Shown here: positions 53,475-62,174 of the stretch, one piece after another | Layout of the letters: each line of letters begins with the position of its first letter | Position numbering within the stretch: position 1 is the stretch's first letter | Assembly: GCF_024436415.1 (NCBI RefSeq) | Contig: NZ_JAFMZQ010000001.1 | Location: 3,224,001 to 3,288,000, forward strand | Direction: 5' to 3' | Source: Pedobacter deserti | Lineage (GTDB): Bacteria; Bacteroidota; Bacteroidia; Sphingobacteriales; Sphingobacteriaceae | DNA length: 64,000 nucleotides | Program-made: the position numbers and the translations under genes | The notes under the pieces: model-generated | What the model was told of the DNA's origin: nothing | Database searches by the model: none | Seen by the model: only the letters and a program-made list of their open reading frames with translations

Positions 53475-54323
53475 ATGAAAACGACGTTGAAAACCATGCT
53501 GGTCATTGCTCTTGCCGCTGGATTGCAATTTGAAGGTAATGCTCAGGGACTTAAAATGCCTCAGGCAAGTACCTCTCAAACGGTTACCCAGGCATTCGGA
53601 CTTGGCACTATTACCCTTAACTATGCCCGCCCTAACGTTAAAGGACGTAAGATATTTGGCGGACTCGAACCTTATGGAACCGTATGGCGTACGGGTGCCA
53701 ACTCGGCGACGACCATCAAGTTTAGCGAGGATGTTAAAATTGAAGGCCAGAACCTTCCTGCAGGCGAGTATGCGTTGTTCACCATACCTGAGCAGAACGA
53801 CTGGACAATCGTGTTTAACAAAGAAGCCAAACAATGGGGTTCGTACACTTACAAAGAAGCCAACGACGTACTGCGCGTAAAAGTAAAACCAGTTAAGCTT
53901 AAAGACAAAGTGGAAACTTTTACTATTCAATTCTCTGACGTCTATCCGACAACAGCTAAATTGCAATTGATGTGGGAGAACACCGGTGTAACGGTAAACC
54001 TGAGCACCGACGTAGACAGCAAAGTAATGGCCAGTATCGACGAAGCCATGAAGGGCGAAAAGAAACCGTACTTTCAGGCTGCGCAGTACTACTTTGAAAA
54101 CGGAAAAGACATCAATAAAGCCTTGGAGTGGATGAATGCGGCAGACGCTAACAACACCACCCAGCCTTGGGTTAAATTATGGAAAGGCCGCGTTCAGCTC
54201 AAGATGGGCGACAAAGCCGGAGCCGCCAAAACAGCGGAAGAAGGATTAAGGATCGCTACCGAAATCAAGAACCAGGAATATATCCGATTGAACGGAGCCC
54301 TGTTAGCTGAAGCCAGGAAATAA
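53475..54323 (+). CDS. DUF2911 domain protein with TPR-like tail
   Basis: The protein has 282 residues with a signal peptide (MKTTLKTMLVIALAAGLQFE). The DUF2911 core has ITLNYARPNVKGRKIFGGL, VWRTGANSATTIKFSEDVKI and LPAGEYALFTIPEQNDWTIV. The last 100 residues look like two helical tetratricopeptide-type repeats (ALEWMNAADANNTTQPWVKL, GKDINKALEW, AAKTAEEGLRIA). The family is abundant in Bacteroidota and secreted, but its role is unknown. It is closed by a hairpin terminator lying inside the end of the convergent symporter gene. Confidence 0.88.
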   Translation: MKTTLKTMLVIALAAGLQFEGNAQGLKMPQASTSQTVTQAFGLGTITLNYARPNVKGRKIFGGLEPYGTVWRTGANSATTIKFSEDVKIEGQNLPAGEYALFTIPEQNDWTIVFNKEAKQWGSYTYKEANDVLRVKVKPVKLKDKVETFTIQFSDVYPTTAKLQLMWENTGVTVNLSTDVDSKVMASIDEAMKGEKKPYFQAAQYYFENGKDINKALEWMNAADANNTTQPWVKLWKGRVQLKMGDKAGAAKTAEEGLRIATEIKNQEYIRLNGALLAEARK

Positions 54324-54337
54324 ATTATTTTGCTATG

Positions 54338-56059
54338 CTATGAGACCGCCCCTCCACTGGAATGGGCGGTCTTTTCTTTTCCGCCGGTGAAGTATTGGAT
54401 GAAGATCGAAAACCCGACTACCATGGTGCAACTGATCACATTGAGCCAAAGATAAGCGACGGCCTCCTGCCAGCCCAGGACTATGGTAATAACTTCGGAG
54501 AGCAGTGCCGCAGCAAAAACAGCACGTCCCCGTACATGTTTTACGTAAAAGGCAACGAGAAAAATCCCCAGTATTGTGCCATATATGTAGGAGCCCAGAA
54601 TATTAACCGCCTCCAGGAGGTTACCGATTTTCCCGGCATAAAGCGCCATAACGATACAAACAACACCCCAAAACAACGTAGCCAGTCGCGAGGCTTGCAA
54701 ATATTCATGGTCTGATGCATCCTTCCTTACAAGGCGTTTATAGATGTCGATGACGCTGGTCGACGCCAGGGAATTGAGTGCGCTGGCTGTTGAACCCATC
54801 GATGCCAGAAAGATAATGGCTATAAGCAGTCCCACAAGTCCACGCGGAAGATACTGGGTCACGAAACTGAGGAATACATAGTTCACATCATCTGTATTGG
54901 CGTCCTTATTGTTCGCCTTCATCAATAGGGTGACTTTCTCACGTAAATCTTTTTGCTTTTGATCGGCTTGCTGAAGCAGCAGGCGCTGCTCATTCACCGC
55001 AGCTTCGTTGTTCTGATCCAAAGCATTGTTCATTTGCTGAACCACCACCTGCTTTTGCTGAAAGGCCTCATCATATTCGGCACTGAGCTTTCTAAGTTGC
55101 GGAGCGTAAGCGCTCTTCTCTAAGCGATTCAACTCAAAACTGTTGAAGAATATAGGCGGGCGGTTATACTGATAGAAGGTGAACACCAGCACACCGATGA
55201 GCAGGATCAGGAACTGCATAGGTATTTTTACCAAACCATTCATAAGTAAACCCATGCGGCTTTGGCTTACGGAGGCGCCCGACAAATATCGACCAACCTG
55301 GCTCTGATCGGTACCGAAATAAGAAAGTTGTAAAAAGAATCCACCGATAATACCGGTCCATACCGTGTACCGGTTATTGAGGTCGAAGGTAAAATCGATC
55401 GCTTCAGTACGGCCCATTTTGCCCGCAATATCCAGCGCTTTTACAAAGCCTACCTCGGCCGGCAGTAAGTGAACCACCATGGCCCCAGCAGCGAAGAGTC
55501 CGCAAAAGATAATGCTCATCTGGAGCATTTGGGTGTAAGACACAGCCCGGGTGCCTCCGTATACGGTGTAAAATACAACCAGGCTACCCATAAACAGGGT
55601 AGTGTATGTGGTATTGATGTTGAGTATGGTCGATAAAATAATAGACGGGGCGTATATGGTGATGCCGGTAGACAAGCCCCTTTGTACGAGAAAAAGAAAA
55701 GCGGTAAGCGCACGGGTGTTCAGGTCGAACCGCTGCTCCAGGTACTCGTAGGCGGTATAGACTTTCAGGCGATGAAAAATAGGTACAAAGGTTACGCAAA
55801 GCACAATCATCGCCAGCGGCAAACCAAAATAGAACTGTACAAAACCCATACCCGAGGAGTACGCCAGGCCAGGCGCTGAGAGAAAGGTAATGGCACTCGC
55901 CTGCGTAGCCATAACCGAAAGGCAAACATGGTACCAGGGCAGCGACTGGTTACCGAGAAGATAACCTTGTATATTTTGGGTATCGCGACTCTTATAGACC
56001 CCATACACGACTATGAAAACCAGCGTTAATACTAATACCGCCCAGTCGATACTACTCAT
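54338..56059 (-). CDS. Sodium:solute symporter (SSS family)
   Basis: The protein has 573 residues with 13 or so membrane helices. The start MSSIDWAVLVLTLVFIVVYG, FAVSLLATQASAITFL-type region (CLSVMATQASAITFLSAPGL) and FFLQLSYFGTDQSQVGRYLS are characteristic of the SSS superfamily, which carries sugars, amino acids or sialic-acid-like compounds with sodium. A cytoplasmic loop (about 330-375, EYDEAFQQKQVVVQQMNNAL) is predicted as coiled coil and is unusual for the family. It sits 21 bases behind a 30-residue membrane peptide gene and a PIG-L deacetylase gene on the same strand. Confidence 0.93.
   Translation of the reverse strand: MSSIDWAVLVLTLVFIVVYGVYKSRDTQNIQGYLLGNQSLPWYHVCLSVMATQASAITFLSAPGLAYSSGMGFVQFYFGLPLAMIVLCVTFVPIFHRLKVYTAYEYLEQRFDLNTRALTAFLFLVQRGLSTGITIYAPSIILSTILNINTTYTTLFMGSLVVFYTVYGGTRAVSYTQMLQMSIIFCGLFAAGAMVVHLLPAEVGFVKALDIAGKMGRTEAIDFTFDLNNRYTVWTGIIGGFFLQLSYFGTDQSQVGRYLSGASVSQSRMGLLMNGLVKIPMQFLILLIGVLVFTFYQYNRPPIFFNSFELNRLEKSAYAPQLRKLSAEYDEAFQQKQVVVQQMNNALDQNNEAAVNEQRLLLQQADQKQKDLREKVTLLMKANNKDANTDDVNYVFLSFVTQYLPRGLVGLLIAIIFLASMGSTASALNSLASTSVIDIYKRLVRKDASDHEYLQASRLATLFWGVVCIVMALYAGKIGNLLEAVNILGSYIYGTILGIFLVAFYVKHVRGRAVFAAALLSEVITIVLGWQEAVAYLWLNVISCTMVVGFSIFIQYFTGGKEKTAHSSGGAVS
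54343..54380 (+). terminator. Terminator of the DUF2911 gene
   Basis: AGACCGCCC (54343-54351) pairs with GGGCGGTCT (54364-54372) around a 12-base loop, followed by TTTTCTTTT. It lies within the last codons of the convergent symporter gene. Confidence 0.85.
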
Positions 56060-56080
56060 AGCGATCTAATCTTAGCAATA

Positions 56081-56173
56081 TCATTCAAAATACCGCGTAA
56101 ATGCATAAAACAACACTATAAGCAGAACAAGCCAGCCAACCAACAGGATATAAAACCGCTTTTCGTTCTGCAT
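56081..56173 (-). CDS. Single-span membrane peptide, 30 residues
   Basis: Start at the ATG 56173, MQNEKRFYILLVGWLVLLIV then LFYAFTRYFE: a short polar start, one membrane helix and a basic/aromatic tail. The frame is open upstream, but that part overlaps the PIG-L gene in another frame and has no homology. It fits exactly between the PIG-L stop (56178) and the symporter start (56059). It may be a small subunit or assembly factor of the symporter, which is inference from position. Confidence 0.6.
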   Translation of the reverse strand: MQNEKRFYILLVGWLVLLIVLFYAFTRYFE

Positions 56174-56177
56174 TCCT

Positions 56178-58613
56178 CTAATTTCTCCTGGATATAAGAT
56201 TAACAAACAGCCGATAGGCTCCGGGAACGCCCGCGGGTAGCTGACGGAAAAAGGAAATACCGGTGTAGATGTAACGCCCTTTCCCATAATCGGCTACGAT
56301 AAGCGAACCGTTCCGGGCGGGCTCTCCTGCATCGTGCATGCTAAACAGCGGCGTATATCTCTGGTCAGTATCGGTCACGAAATATAGTCCCCGCTCTTGC
56401 ACCCAGCCGTTGAAATCGTCTTTTGTAATTTTATTGGGAACGTTAAGCACCGGATGCTGAGGCGCCAGGAAAGTAACCGCTGCATCTTCCTCGGTTACCC
56501 GGTCTCTCGACAACCGGAAGGGGTAAGGTCCCATATTGTCTATACGCAGCGGTGCATTCACGTTGTATTGTACCAACAGTGTGCCACCGTTCTCTACGTA
56601 ATTCATGAGTTTAGGCTGCATCACCCTGGCTTGATCGCTTACATTATACAAACGCACCCCGGTTACAATAGCGTCAAACTTTGATAGATCCTGTGTGATC
56701 ACCTGGTTTGCGTTAAGTAGTTCTACCTGGTAGCCAATCTGACGAAGTGATTCGGGAATCAGATCACCAGCTCCGGCGATATAGCCGATGCGTTTACCGC
56801 CGACAACCAGGCTAACACGGTTAACATTTGCTGCCGCCAGAGGAAACAGCGTTTGGGCTGGTATATGGTCGTAGTTGATCTCATGCAGTCCCTTGTCGTA
56901 TGTTTTTCCATCGACAACAACTTTTAACGAAAGTGTACCCGAGGCGACGCTGCCAGCCGGTGTAACGGTAAACTCCACATTACGCTCCTCTCCTTTCCGA
57001 CCTAAAGTAAACTGCAACTGTTCCGGACTTACTTTCCAGCCCGTTGGTACCACCGGCCGGATCATGCCTGACACGTTTTCTTTAAAGCCGCGCAGTGTGG
57101 CGACCACCTTCTTCTCTGCGTTACCGTTAAAAATAAAAGCCTTTTCAGAAAGCGTGGCTGTAACTGGAGGTGCAATGACCAGCGGCTGATAGATTTCGCC
57201 TTTCACCTGATCCGTATATTTATATACCACCGGCAAAGATTTCTCTATAACATGGTCGCCCACCCTTATCTTAAATAAAGCTGCAACTGCCGGCTTGTTT
57301 TCCGCCATACCTATCTTATGGAGATCATCTACGTTGAATGTCCCGATGCCATGCTTCTGCTCGAGCCAGTACGGCTGCGTAATGGCGATATCCTTCGGCG
57401 CTATGCTTCGATCCTGCGAGGCCAGGACGTTCGGTTTCAGGTTAAACGATGCTCCCGACAAGACCTCTGTTACCTCTACCGGCAGTGAAAACCCCGATCC
57501 GGGGCGAACGATCGCCTGTACGCGCACATCGACTTCTTCGCCCAGGGCATAGGTCTGATTCAACGCGGCGCTCTCCAGCCAGATGCCTGCACAGGAAAGG
57601 ATCAGATCATCTAAAGCCTGATGCTTGAACGGCAGATCGTTCACCATCACTTTTAGCTCCAGAAGTTTAGGGATCGACTTTGAAGGGTCGGCCACATCGT
57701 AATTTCTGGTTATCTCAGCTAACAGTTTCTGGACAGCTGCGCCCTTCGACAACCTGCCTAATGTAAGGTCTATATCGCTAAAAAGATCTCCTTTGGCTTC
57801 CGCGCCAGCTACAGGGGTAAAATATTCGTAACCGCTGCCTCGCTGCATGGCCGAACCGAACCCCTGGCTCCGGTGGCTCGACCGGCTCTCTGCAGCCAAT
57901 TCGCCATAACTCTTGCCAAACAGCGGGTTGTACAATCCTACATCTATCTTCAGCTGATCTTCCGACGTGGTATTATTGCCACCGAAATTAAAAGTGTTCC
58001 ACACGATTCTTTTCGCCTGCCAGGGCTTCACAAAAGCAAGTTGCTCCGGAAACTGTTTAGGATCTCCTGCTGCAGTAAAGGCCTCACGGGCCAGTATTGC
58101 TGATCCTGAGTGATGTCCGTGTCCGGCCCGGGAGTCTTCCGGAAAGCGGGTGATGATCACATCGGGCCGAAAGTTCCGGATCACCCAGACCACATCGCCC
58201 AGTATCTTCCCTTTTTCCCATATACGGAAACTTTCCTCCGGGTTTTTAGAAAACCCAAAATCGTTGGCACGTGTAAAAAATTGTTCGGCTCCATCTATAC
58301 GTCGCGCCGCAAGCAGCTCCTGCGTACGGATCAAGCCCAGCAATTCCGCCTGCTCATTGCCTATCAGGTTCTGACCGCCGTCGCCACGCGTAAGGGAAAG
58401 ATAGCCGGTTCTCAACTTCTTTTCCCTTGCCAGGTAGGTCAACAGCCGGGTATTTTCGTCATCCGGATGCGCAGCTATATAAAGCACGCTTCCGGTAACC
58501 TGCAATGCCTCCAGCCCTTGCCTGATTTCTGCAGCATTGAGCTGCTGCATACGTTGTGCTTGAGTACATAGGCAAAGGAAAAACAGGGCCACAAAAAGCA
58601 GTCGAAACTTCAT
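56178..58613 (-). CDS. PIG-L family deacetylase with C-terminal beta and ThuA-like domains
   Basis: The protein has 811 residues with a signal peptide (MKFRLLFVALFFLCLCTQAQ) chosen as the start; an in-frame ATG four codons earlier (58625) is possible. The catalytic motif AHPDDE is at 48-53 and the second GHGHHSG follows at about 165. After about 280 come beta-rich domains, and the C-terminal 200 residues (YVENGGTLLVQYN, SKFDAIVTGVRLYNVS) resemble a class-I glutamine-amidotransferase-like (ThuA) fold. It probably deacetylates N-acetylated sugars outside the cytoplasm. It leads an operon with the small peptide and symporter. Confidence 0.9.
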   Translation of the reverse strand: MKFRLLFVALFFLCLCTQAQRMQQLNAAEIRQGLEALQVTGSVLYIAAHPDDENTRLLTYLAREKKLRTGYLSLTRGDGGQNLIGNEQAELLGLIRTQELLAARRIDGAEQFFTRANDFGFSKNPEESFRIWEKGKILGDVVWVIRNFRPDVIITRFPEDSRAGHGHHSGSAILAREAFTAAGDPKQFPEQLAFVKPWQAKRIVWNTFNFGGNNTTSEDQLKIDVGLYNPLFGKSYGELAAESRSSHRSQGFGSAMQRGSGYEYFTPVAGAEAKGDLFSDIDLTLGRLSKGAAVQKLLAEITRNYDVADPSKSIPKLLELKVMVNDLPFKHQALDDLILSCAGIWLESAALNQTYALGEEVDVRVQAIVRPGSGFSLPVEVTEVLSGASFNLKPNVLASQDRSIAPKDIAITQPYWLEQKHGIGTFNVDDLHKIGMAENKPAVAALFKIRVGDHVIEKSLPVVYKYTDQVKGEIYQPLVIAPPVTATLSEKAFIFNGNAEKKVVATLRGFKENVSGMIRPVVPTGWKVSPEQLQFTLGRKGEERNVEFTVTPAGSVASGTLSLKVVVDGKTYDKGLHEINYDHIPAQTLFPLAAANVNRVSLVVGGKRIGYIAGAGDLIPESLRQIGYQVELLNANQVITQDLSKFDAIVTGVRLYNVSDQARVMQPKLMNYVENGGTLLVQYNVNAPLRIDNMGPYPFRLSRDRVTEEDAAVTFLAPQHPVLNVPNKITKDDFNGWVQERGLYFVTDTDQRYTPLFSMHDAGEPARNGSLIVADYGKGRYIYTGISFFRQLPAGVPGAYRLFVNLISRRN

Positions 58614-58728
58614 GGTTACATTCATAGTTGATTCGAAAATAACCAAAAATCTGTAATCGAAAATTTATCGACGAAAAATACAGGTAACAATGCTGCAATA
58701 ATGAGACACCTCAACAGCAAAGCCATGA

Positions 58729-59328
58729 TTACAGCAGAATTTTGCTGCTTATCTCTTTGTCAATGGTGATATAGCCAGGATATTTCACCAGGGTGCTGCC
58801 TACCTTGATGCTGGGTTTAATTTTGAGCGTCAGCATACCTTTCTTCTCCGTACCATTTGTGCGGGTCTTCAGAAATTCACTGATTTCCCCCATCACCTTG
58901 TCGTTGGATATAAAAGGATATGCATTTATTGTCATATCTACCGGTACAACGGTGCTTTGTCCCGGACCTACACTTACTTCCTGGTTTACAAAACCATTAG
59001 CAAGTTCCTGACTATTGACCAGTATCTTATACTCAAATTCGTTGATAGCTGCATGATTGGAGGACGGGTTGGTTACTTCCAGATTGAGCCTTGCTTTCAG
59101 CGGAATATCCTGCCTCAGAAAGCCGAAAGCAAGTGCCGGCAGGCTGGCAAGATTAATATCCTCACCGCCGATCAGCTTTCTCACATCTGTACCGCCAACA
59201 AGCAATTGCTCCACGGCCGTAATACGATATTTACACTTCTCAAGTGCTTTGATCTGCTCGGTTTGTTTGTTTATGCCGCAGCCTGAAACAGCTATAGCTG
59301 CCAGAAAAATGATCAGGAGTTTTTTCAT
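58729..59328 (-). CDS. LEA type 2 family lipoprotein
   Basis: The protein has 199 residues with a lipoprotein signal (MKKLLIIFLAAIAVSGCGIN). The mature part has the LEA_2/WHy-like beta fold: IPLKARLNLEVTNPSSNHAA, then FEYKILVNSQELANGFVNQE and VGPGQSTVVPVDMTINAYPF. Members protect membranes or proteins during stress in plants; the bacterial role is unknown. It is transcribed alone. Confidence 0.8.
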   Translation of the reverse strand: MKKLLIIFLAAIAVSGCGINKQTEQIKALEKCKYRITAVEQLLVGGTDVRKLIGGEDINLASLPALAFGFLRQDIPLKARLNLEVTNPSSNHAAINEFEYKILVNSQELANGFVNQEVSVGPGQSTVVPVDMTINAYPFISNDKVMGEISEFLKTRTNGTEKKGMLTLKIKPSIKVGSTLVKYPGYITIDKEISSKILL

Positions 59329-59365
59329 AACAGCTATAACGGTTATTTATGATAAATCATATAAA

Positions 59366-59797
59366 CTATCGCCTGCGAGGATTTAAACTGCGGCTGATGA
59401 AATGATCGATACTGTATTTTCCAGGACCAGACACAAGCAGGAACAGATAAACTACCAGAAAATGATAGGCCATCTCTTTCTTCGCAAACGGATCAGGTGC
59501 ATGAACAATAAATGCGGCTACGATCATGGTAATGATGAGCGGTATGGTGGCCAGTCTGCCTGCCAAACCCAGCAATAGTAACACCGAACAAAAGAATTCG
59601 GCAAAAACAGCGAGATATAAAGATGCAGCCTGACCAACGCCGATCGGATCACCGAACTGGATTTCACCACCGGCGGTAAGCATCTGAAGTTTCATATAGC
59701 CGTGTGTAATCATAAACACGGAGAAGGTAACCCGCAATACCAGCAGCATGAAATGCATGCTCTCGTTGTTAAAGTTTGTATTAAACAATCGTCTCAT
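59366..59797 (-). CDS. DoxX family membrane protein
   Basis: The protein has 143 residues from the ATG at 59797 (MRRLFNTNFNNESMHFMLLV); the frame is open 22 codons further. Four membrane helices and the DoxX-type blocks RVTFSVFMITHGYMKLQMLT, GDPIGVGQAASLYLAVFAEF and SVLLLLGLAGRLATIPLIIT are visible. DoxX proteins are inner-membrane proteins linked to oxidative or thiosulfate metabolism. The TetR gene ends 55 bases upstream, so they are probably one operon with TetR as its regulator. Confidence 0.87.
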   Translation of the reverse strand: MRRLFNTNFNNESMHFMLLVLRVTFSVFMITHGYMKLQMLTAGGEIQFGDPIGVGQAASLYLAVFAEFFCSVLLLLGLAGRLATIPLIITMIVAAFIVHAPDPFAKKEMAYHFLVVYLFLLVSGPGKYSIDHFISRSLNPRRR

Positions 59798-59852
59798 ATC
59801 TTGTTTTGTTAGTTGCTTATTCAGGCGGAAGTAAATATAGATAAATTCAGGA

Positions 59853-60458
59853 TTACCCCGCAAGCAGGGACGCTATAAATCCGGAAATCGCATCCTTCAG
59901 GATCATGCGCTTTTCAGGACCTGGCTTCCCGGTCTTCTCGATCATTTGAATGGAAACCAGCCCATGCAGTATAGAAAAATAGGTATGGTATTTTAAGAAA
60001 CACTCGGCGTTTTTAGTTTTGCTCTGGGATATCGCGCTTTGAATGGGCTCGATCATCACCTGCGTCATATTCTTCAGTTCGGTAATCTGATTCACCTGCT
60101 CACACGCCGGAATCCCCAGACCAAACATGAGCTGATAATACTCTTTGTTATCAAAAGCAAAGTCCCAGTAGGCATAAGCCATTGCTTCCAACTGGCGGGC
60201 AGGATCAGTATGTTGCTCTTTGATCGCCTGCAGCGTGTCGGCCAGCTTCTGAAACCCCTCTTTAGCAAATTCCAGTAAAATAGCCTCCTTATTTTCAAAA
60301 TGGCTGTAAATTACCGGAACGCTGTACTCAATAGCGTCCGCAATTTTCCTGATGGACAGCGATTGCCAGCCTTCAGTAATCACTTGCTGCCATGCAGCTT
60401 CCAGTATACTTGCTTTGAACTCTTCTTTTTGTCTTGCCTTGCGTTCAGCTATGCCCAT
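59853..60458 (-). CDS. TetR/AcrR family transcriptional regulator
   Basis: The protein has 201 residues. The N-terminal helix-turn-helix is SILEAAWQQVITEGWQSLSI, RKIADAIEYSVPVIYSHFEN and KEAILLEFAKEG. The C-terminal ligand domain is helical (PARQLEAMAYAYWDFAFDNK). It probably represses itself and the DoxX gene that follows, with an unknown ligand. The LigD-like gene upstream ends 53 bases away on the same strand. Confidence 0.9.
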   Translation of the reverse strand: MGIAERKARQKEEFKASILEAAWQQVITEGWQSLSIRKIADAIEYSVPVIYSHFENKEAILLEFAKEGFQKLADTLQAIKEQHTDPARQLEAMAYAYWDFAFDNKEYYQLMFGLGIPACEQVNQITELKNMTQVMIEPIQSAISQSKTKNAECFLKYHTYFSILHGLVSIQMIEKTGKPGPEKRMILKDAISGFIASLLAG

Positions 60459-60511
60459 GGGAATAATAACAGTGTTAACAAATTTAACTGCTTTCCGTTA
60501 ACATCAAAATT

Positions 60512-62128
60512 TCACCATGTTTTCTGACCAAACTCAAACAAATCGAGGGCGCCCTGATAAAACGTAAACACTACAATCAACCAACCTTTAAAGTTCTTAA
60601 GTGCTTTCAGCAGATCATTCTTTACCGAAAAGACATCCTCCCACAAATCTCCTTTTTTCCTGAGCCGATCGGCCATATTATAAATGGTATAGTCCTTTAA
60701 ATTGAGACCGGGCGCAACCTCTTTCCAGTCGAGCGGCGCAGACACTGTGGCACCGGCTTTTGGCCGAGCAGAGTAAGGTGCGGCAATGGTTTGTCCGCGT
60801 CGGTTCTGCAGGAAGTCGAGGTAGATCTTATTTTTTCTTTTCGCCGGACTGCGTTCCAGGCTTGTGGTGTCGGGATGCATATCGAGAAGTTGTTCTCCGA
60901 GATAACGAACAAAATCTTTAGTGATCTGATAATCGTACTTAGCTCCAACCGGGATAAAAATATGCAGTCCCTTAGACCCCGACGTTTTGATGAAAGACCT
61001 CAATTTCATGCGATCCATCAATTCCTTTGCGGAAAGCGCTACGCTTATCGCTTCTTCAAAATCTATATCATGTGGATCGAGGTCGAGTACCGCAAACAAA
61101 GGGTTATCCGGCTTCTTGTACCTGCTTAGCCATGGGTTGATCTCGATACAACCGAGGTTGACCATCCAAAGCAGCGTCGCTTCATCATTGCAGATCAGAT
61201 AGTCGATATCTTTGTCATTACTCTCCGAATATAAAGGAGCCGACTTAATCCATTTCGGCACCTTATCCAGATCAAGGTCTTTTTGAAAAAAACCAGGTTC
61301 CTTAATACCATTGGGGTGGCGGTTCAACGAAAGCGGACGGTCTTTTAAATGGGGCAGGATGTAATCTTTGATCTGCTCGTAATACCCCAGCAGCTCACCT
61401 TTTGTAATCCCCTCATCTGGCCAGTAAACCTTGTTCAGGTTGGTCAGCTTAACGGTCTTACGGCCAAACTTTGCGGTAATTTCATTTTCCTGTTCCAGTT
61501 CATGAGGTTCCGGATCAGGGATTACGCGTTGTTTTGACTTGCTATTTTTGCCGTCCTCATTTTTAAAATCGACCCCCTTCTTTTTAATCGAAGCGGAAAC
61601 AAGATCCTCGGTATTGAAAGGCTTTTTCACGGCAAACTCATCGTTATGCTTCAGCAATAACCAGGCATTGTCTTCGGAACTCTTGATGTGGACCAGCGCA
61701 AACTCCCCCTTTAAGATTTTTCCATTCAGCCTGAATTTCAGGTTACCGGAGTGCAAACCCTTAAGCAGGTCTTTTTCATTCCCTCCATCCAGGGCTTCGT
61801 ATGTACCTTCATCAAAAATATGCACCACACCAGCCCCATAGTTGCCTTTTGGTATGGTGCCCTCAAATGTACGGTAGTCGTACGGATGGTCCTCCACCAT
61901 CATGGCAAGTCGCTTGTCGGACGGATTGAGTGAAGGACCTTTAGGGACGGCCCAGCTTTTCAGCACACCTTCCATCTCCAGCCTGAAGTCGTAATGCAAA
62001 CGTGAAGCGTGGTGACGCTGCACCACAAACTTCAGTTTACTATTTTTTGCCGAAGCTTTCGTGTGAGAGGCTCCCGGCTCCCGGGTCTTGCTGAAATCGC
62101 GCTTTTTGATATATTTTTGAAGAGTCAT
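60512..62128 (-). CDS. LigD-like protein with phosphoesterase and polymerase domains but no ligase domain
   Basis: The protein has 538 residues. The 3'-phosphoesterase domain (about 30-180) has RHHASRLHYDFRLEMEG, SWAVPKGPS and EGTIPKGNYGAG. A charged linker follows, and the primase-polymerase domain starts near 225 (TVKLTNLNKVYWPDEGITKG) with catalytic DLDP (Asp349, Asp351), SGSKGLHIF and the third Asp438 (YLDFLQNRRG). The ATP-dependent ligase domain, with its K-x-D-G lysine motif, is missing between them, where full-length Bacteroidota LigD is about 800-900 residues. It may prepare DNA ends and fill gaps in end joining with a ligase encoded elsewhere. No Ku gene is in the window. Confidence 0.88.
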   Translation of the reverse strand: MTLQKYIKKRDFSKTREPGASHTKASAKNSKLKFVVQRHHASRLHYDFRLEMEGVLKSWAVPKGPSLNPSDKRLAMMVEDHPYDYRTFEGTIPKGNYGAGVVHIFDEGTYEALDGGNEKDLLKGLHSGNLKFRLNGKILKGEFALVHIKSSEDNAWLLLKHNDEFAVKKPFNTEDLVSASIKKKGVDFKNEDGKNSKSKQRVIPDPEPHELEQENEITAKFGRKTVKLTNLNKVYWPDEGITKGELLGYYEQIKDYILPHLKDRPLSLNRHPNGIKEPGFFQKDLDLDKVPKWIKSAPLYSESNDKDIDYLICNDEATLLWMVNLGCIEINPWLSRYKKPDNPLFAVLDLDPHDIDFEEAISVALSAKELMDRMKLRSFIKTSGSKGLHIFIPVGAKYDYQITKDFVRYLGEQLLDMHPDTTSLERSPAKRKNKIYLDFLQNRRGQTIAAPYSARPKAGATVSAPLDWKEVAPGLNLKDYTIYNMADRLRKKGDLWEDVFSVKNDLLKALKNFKGWLIVVFTFYQGALDLFEFGQKTW

Positions 62129-62174
62129 ACCAATGCTTTTCCATACAACACTTACCGTAAAGCGAAGGTTTGCC

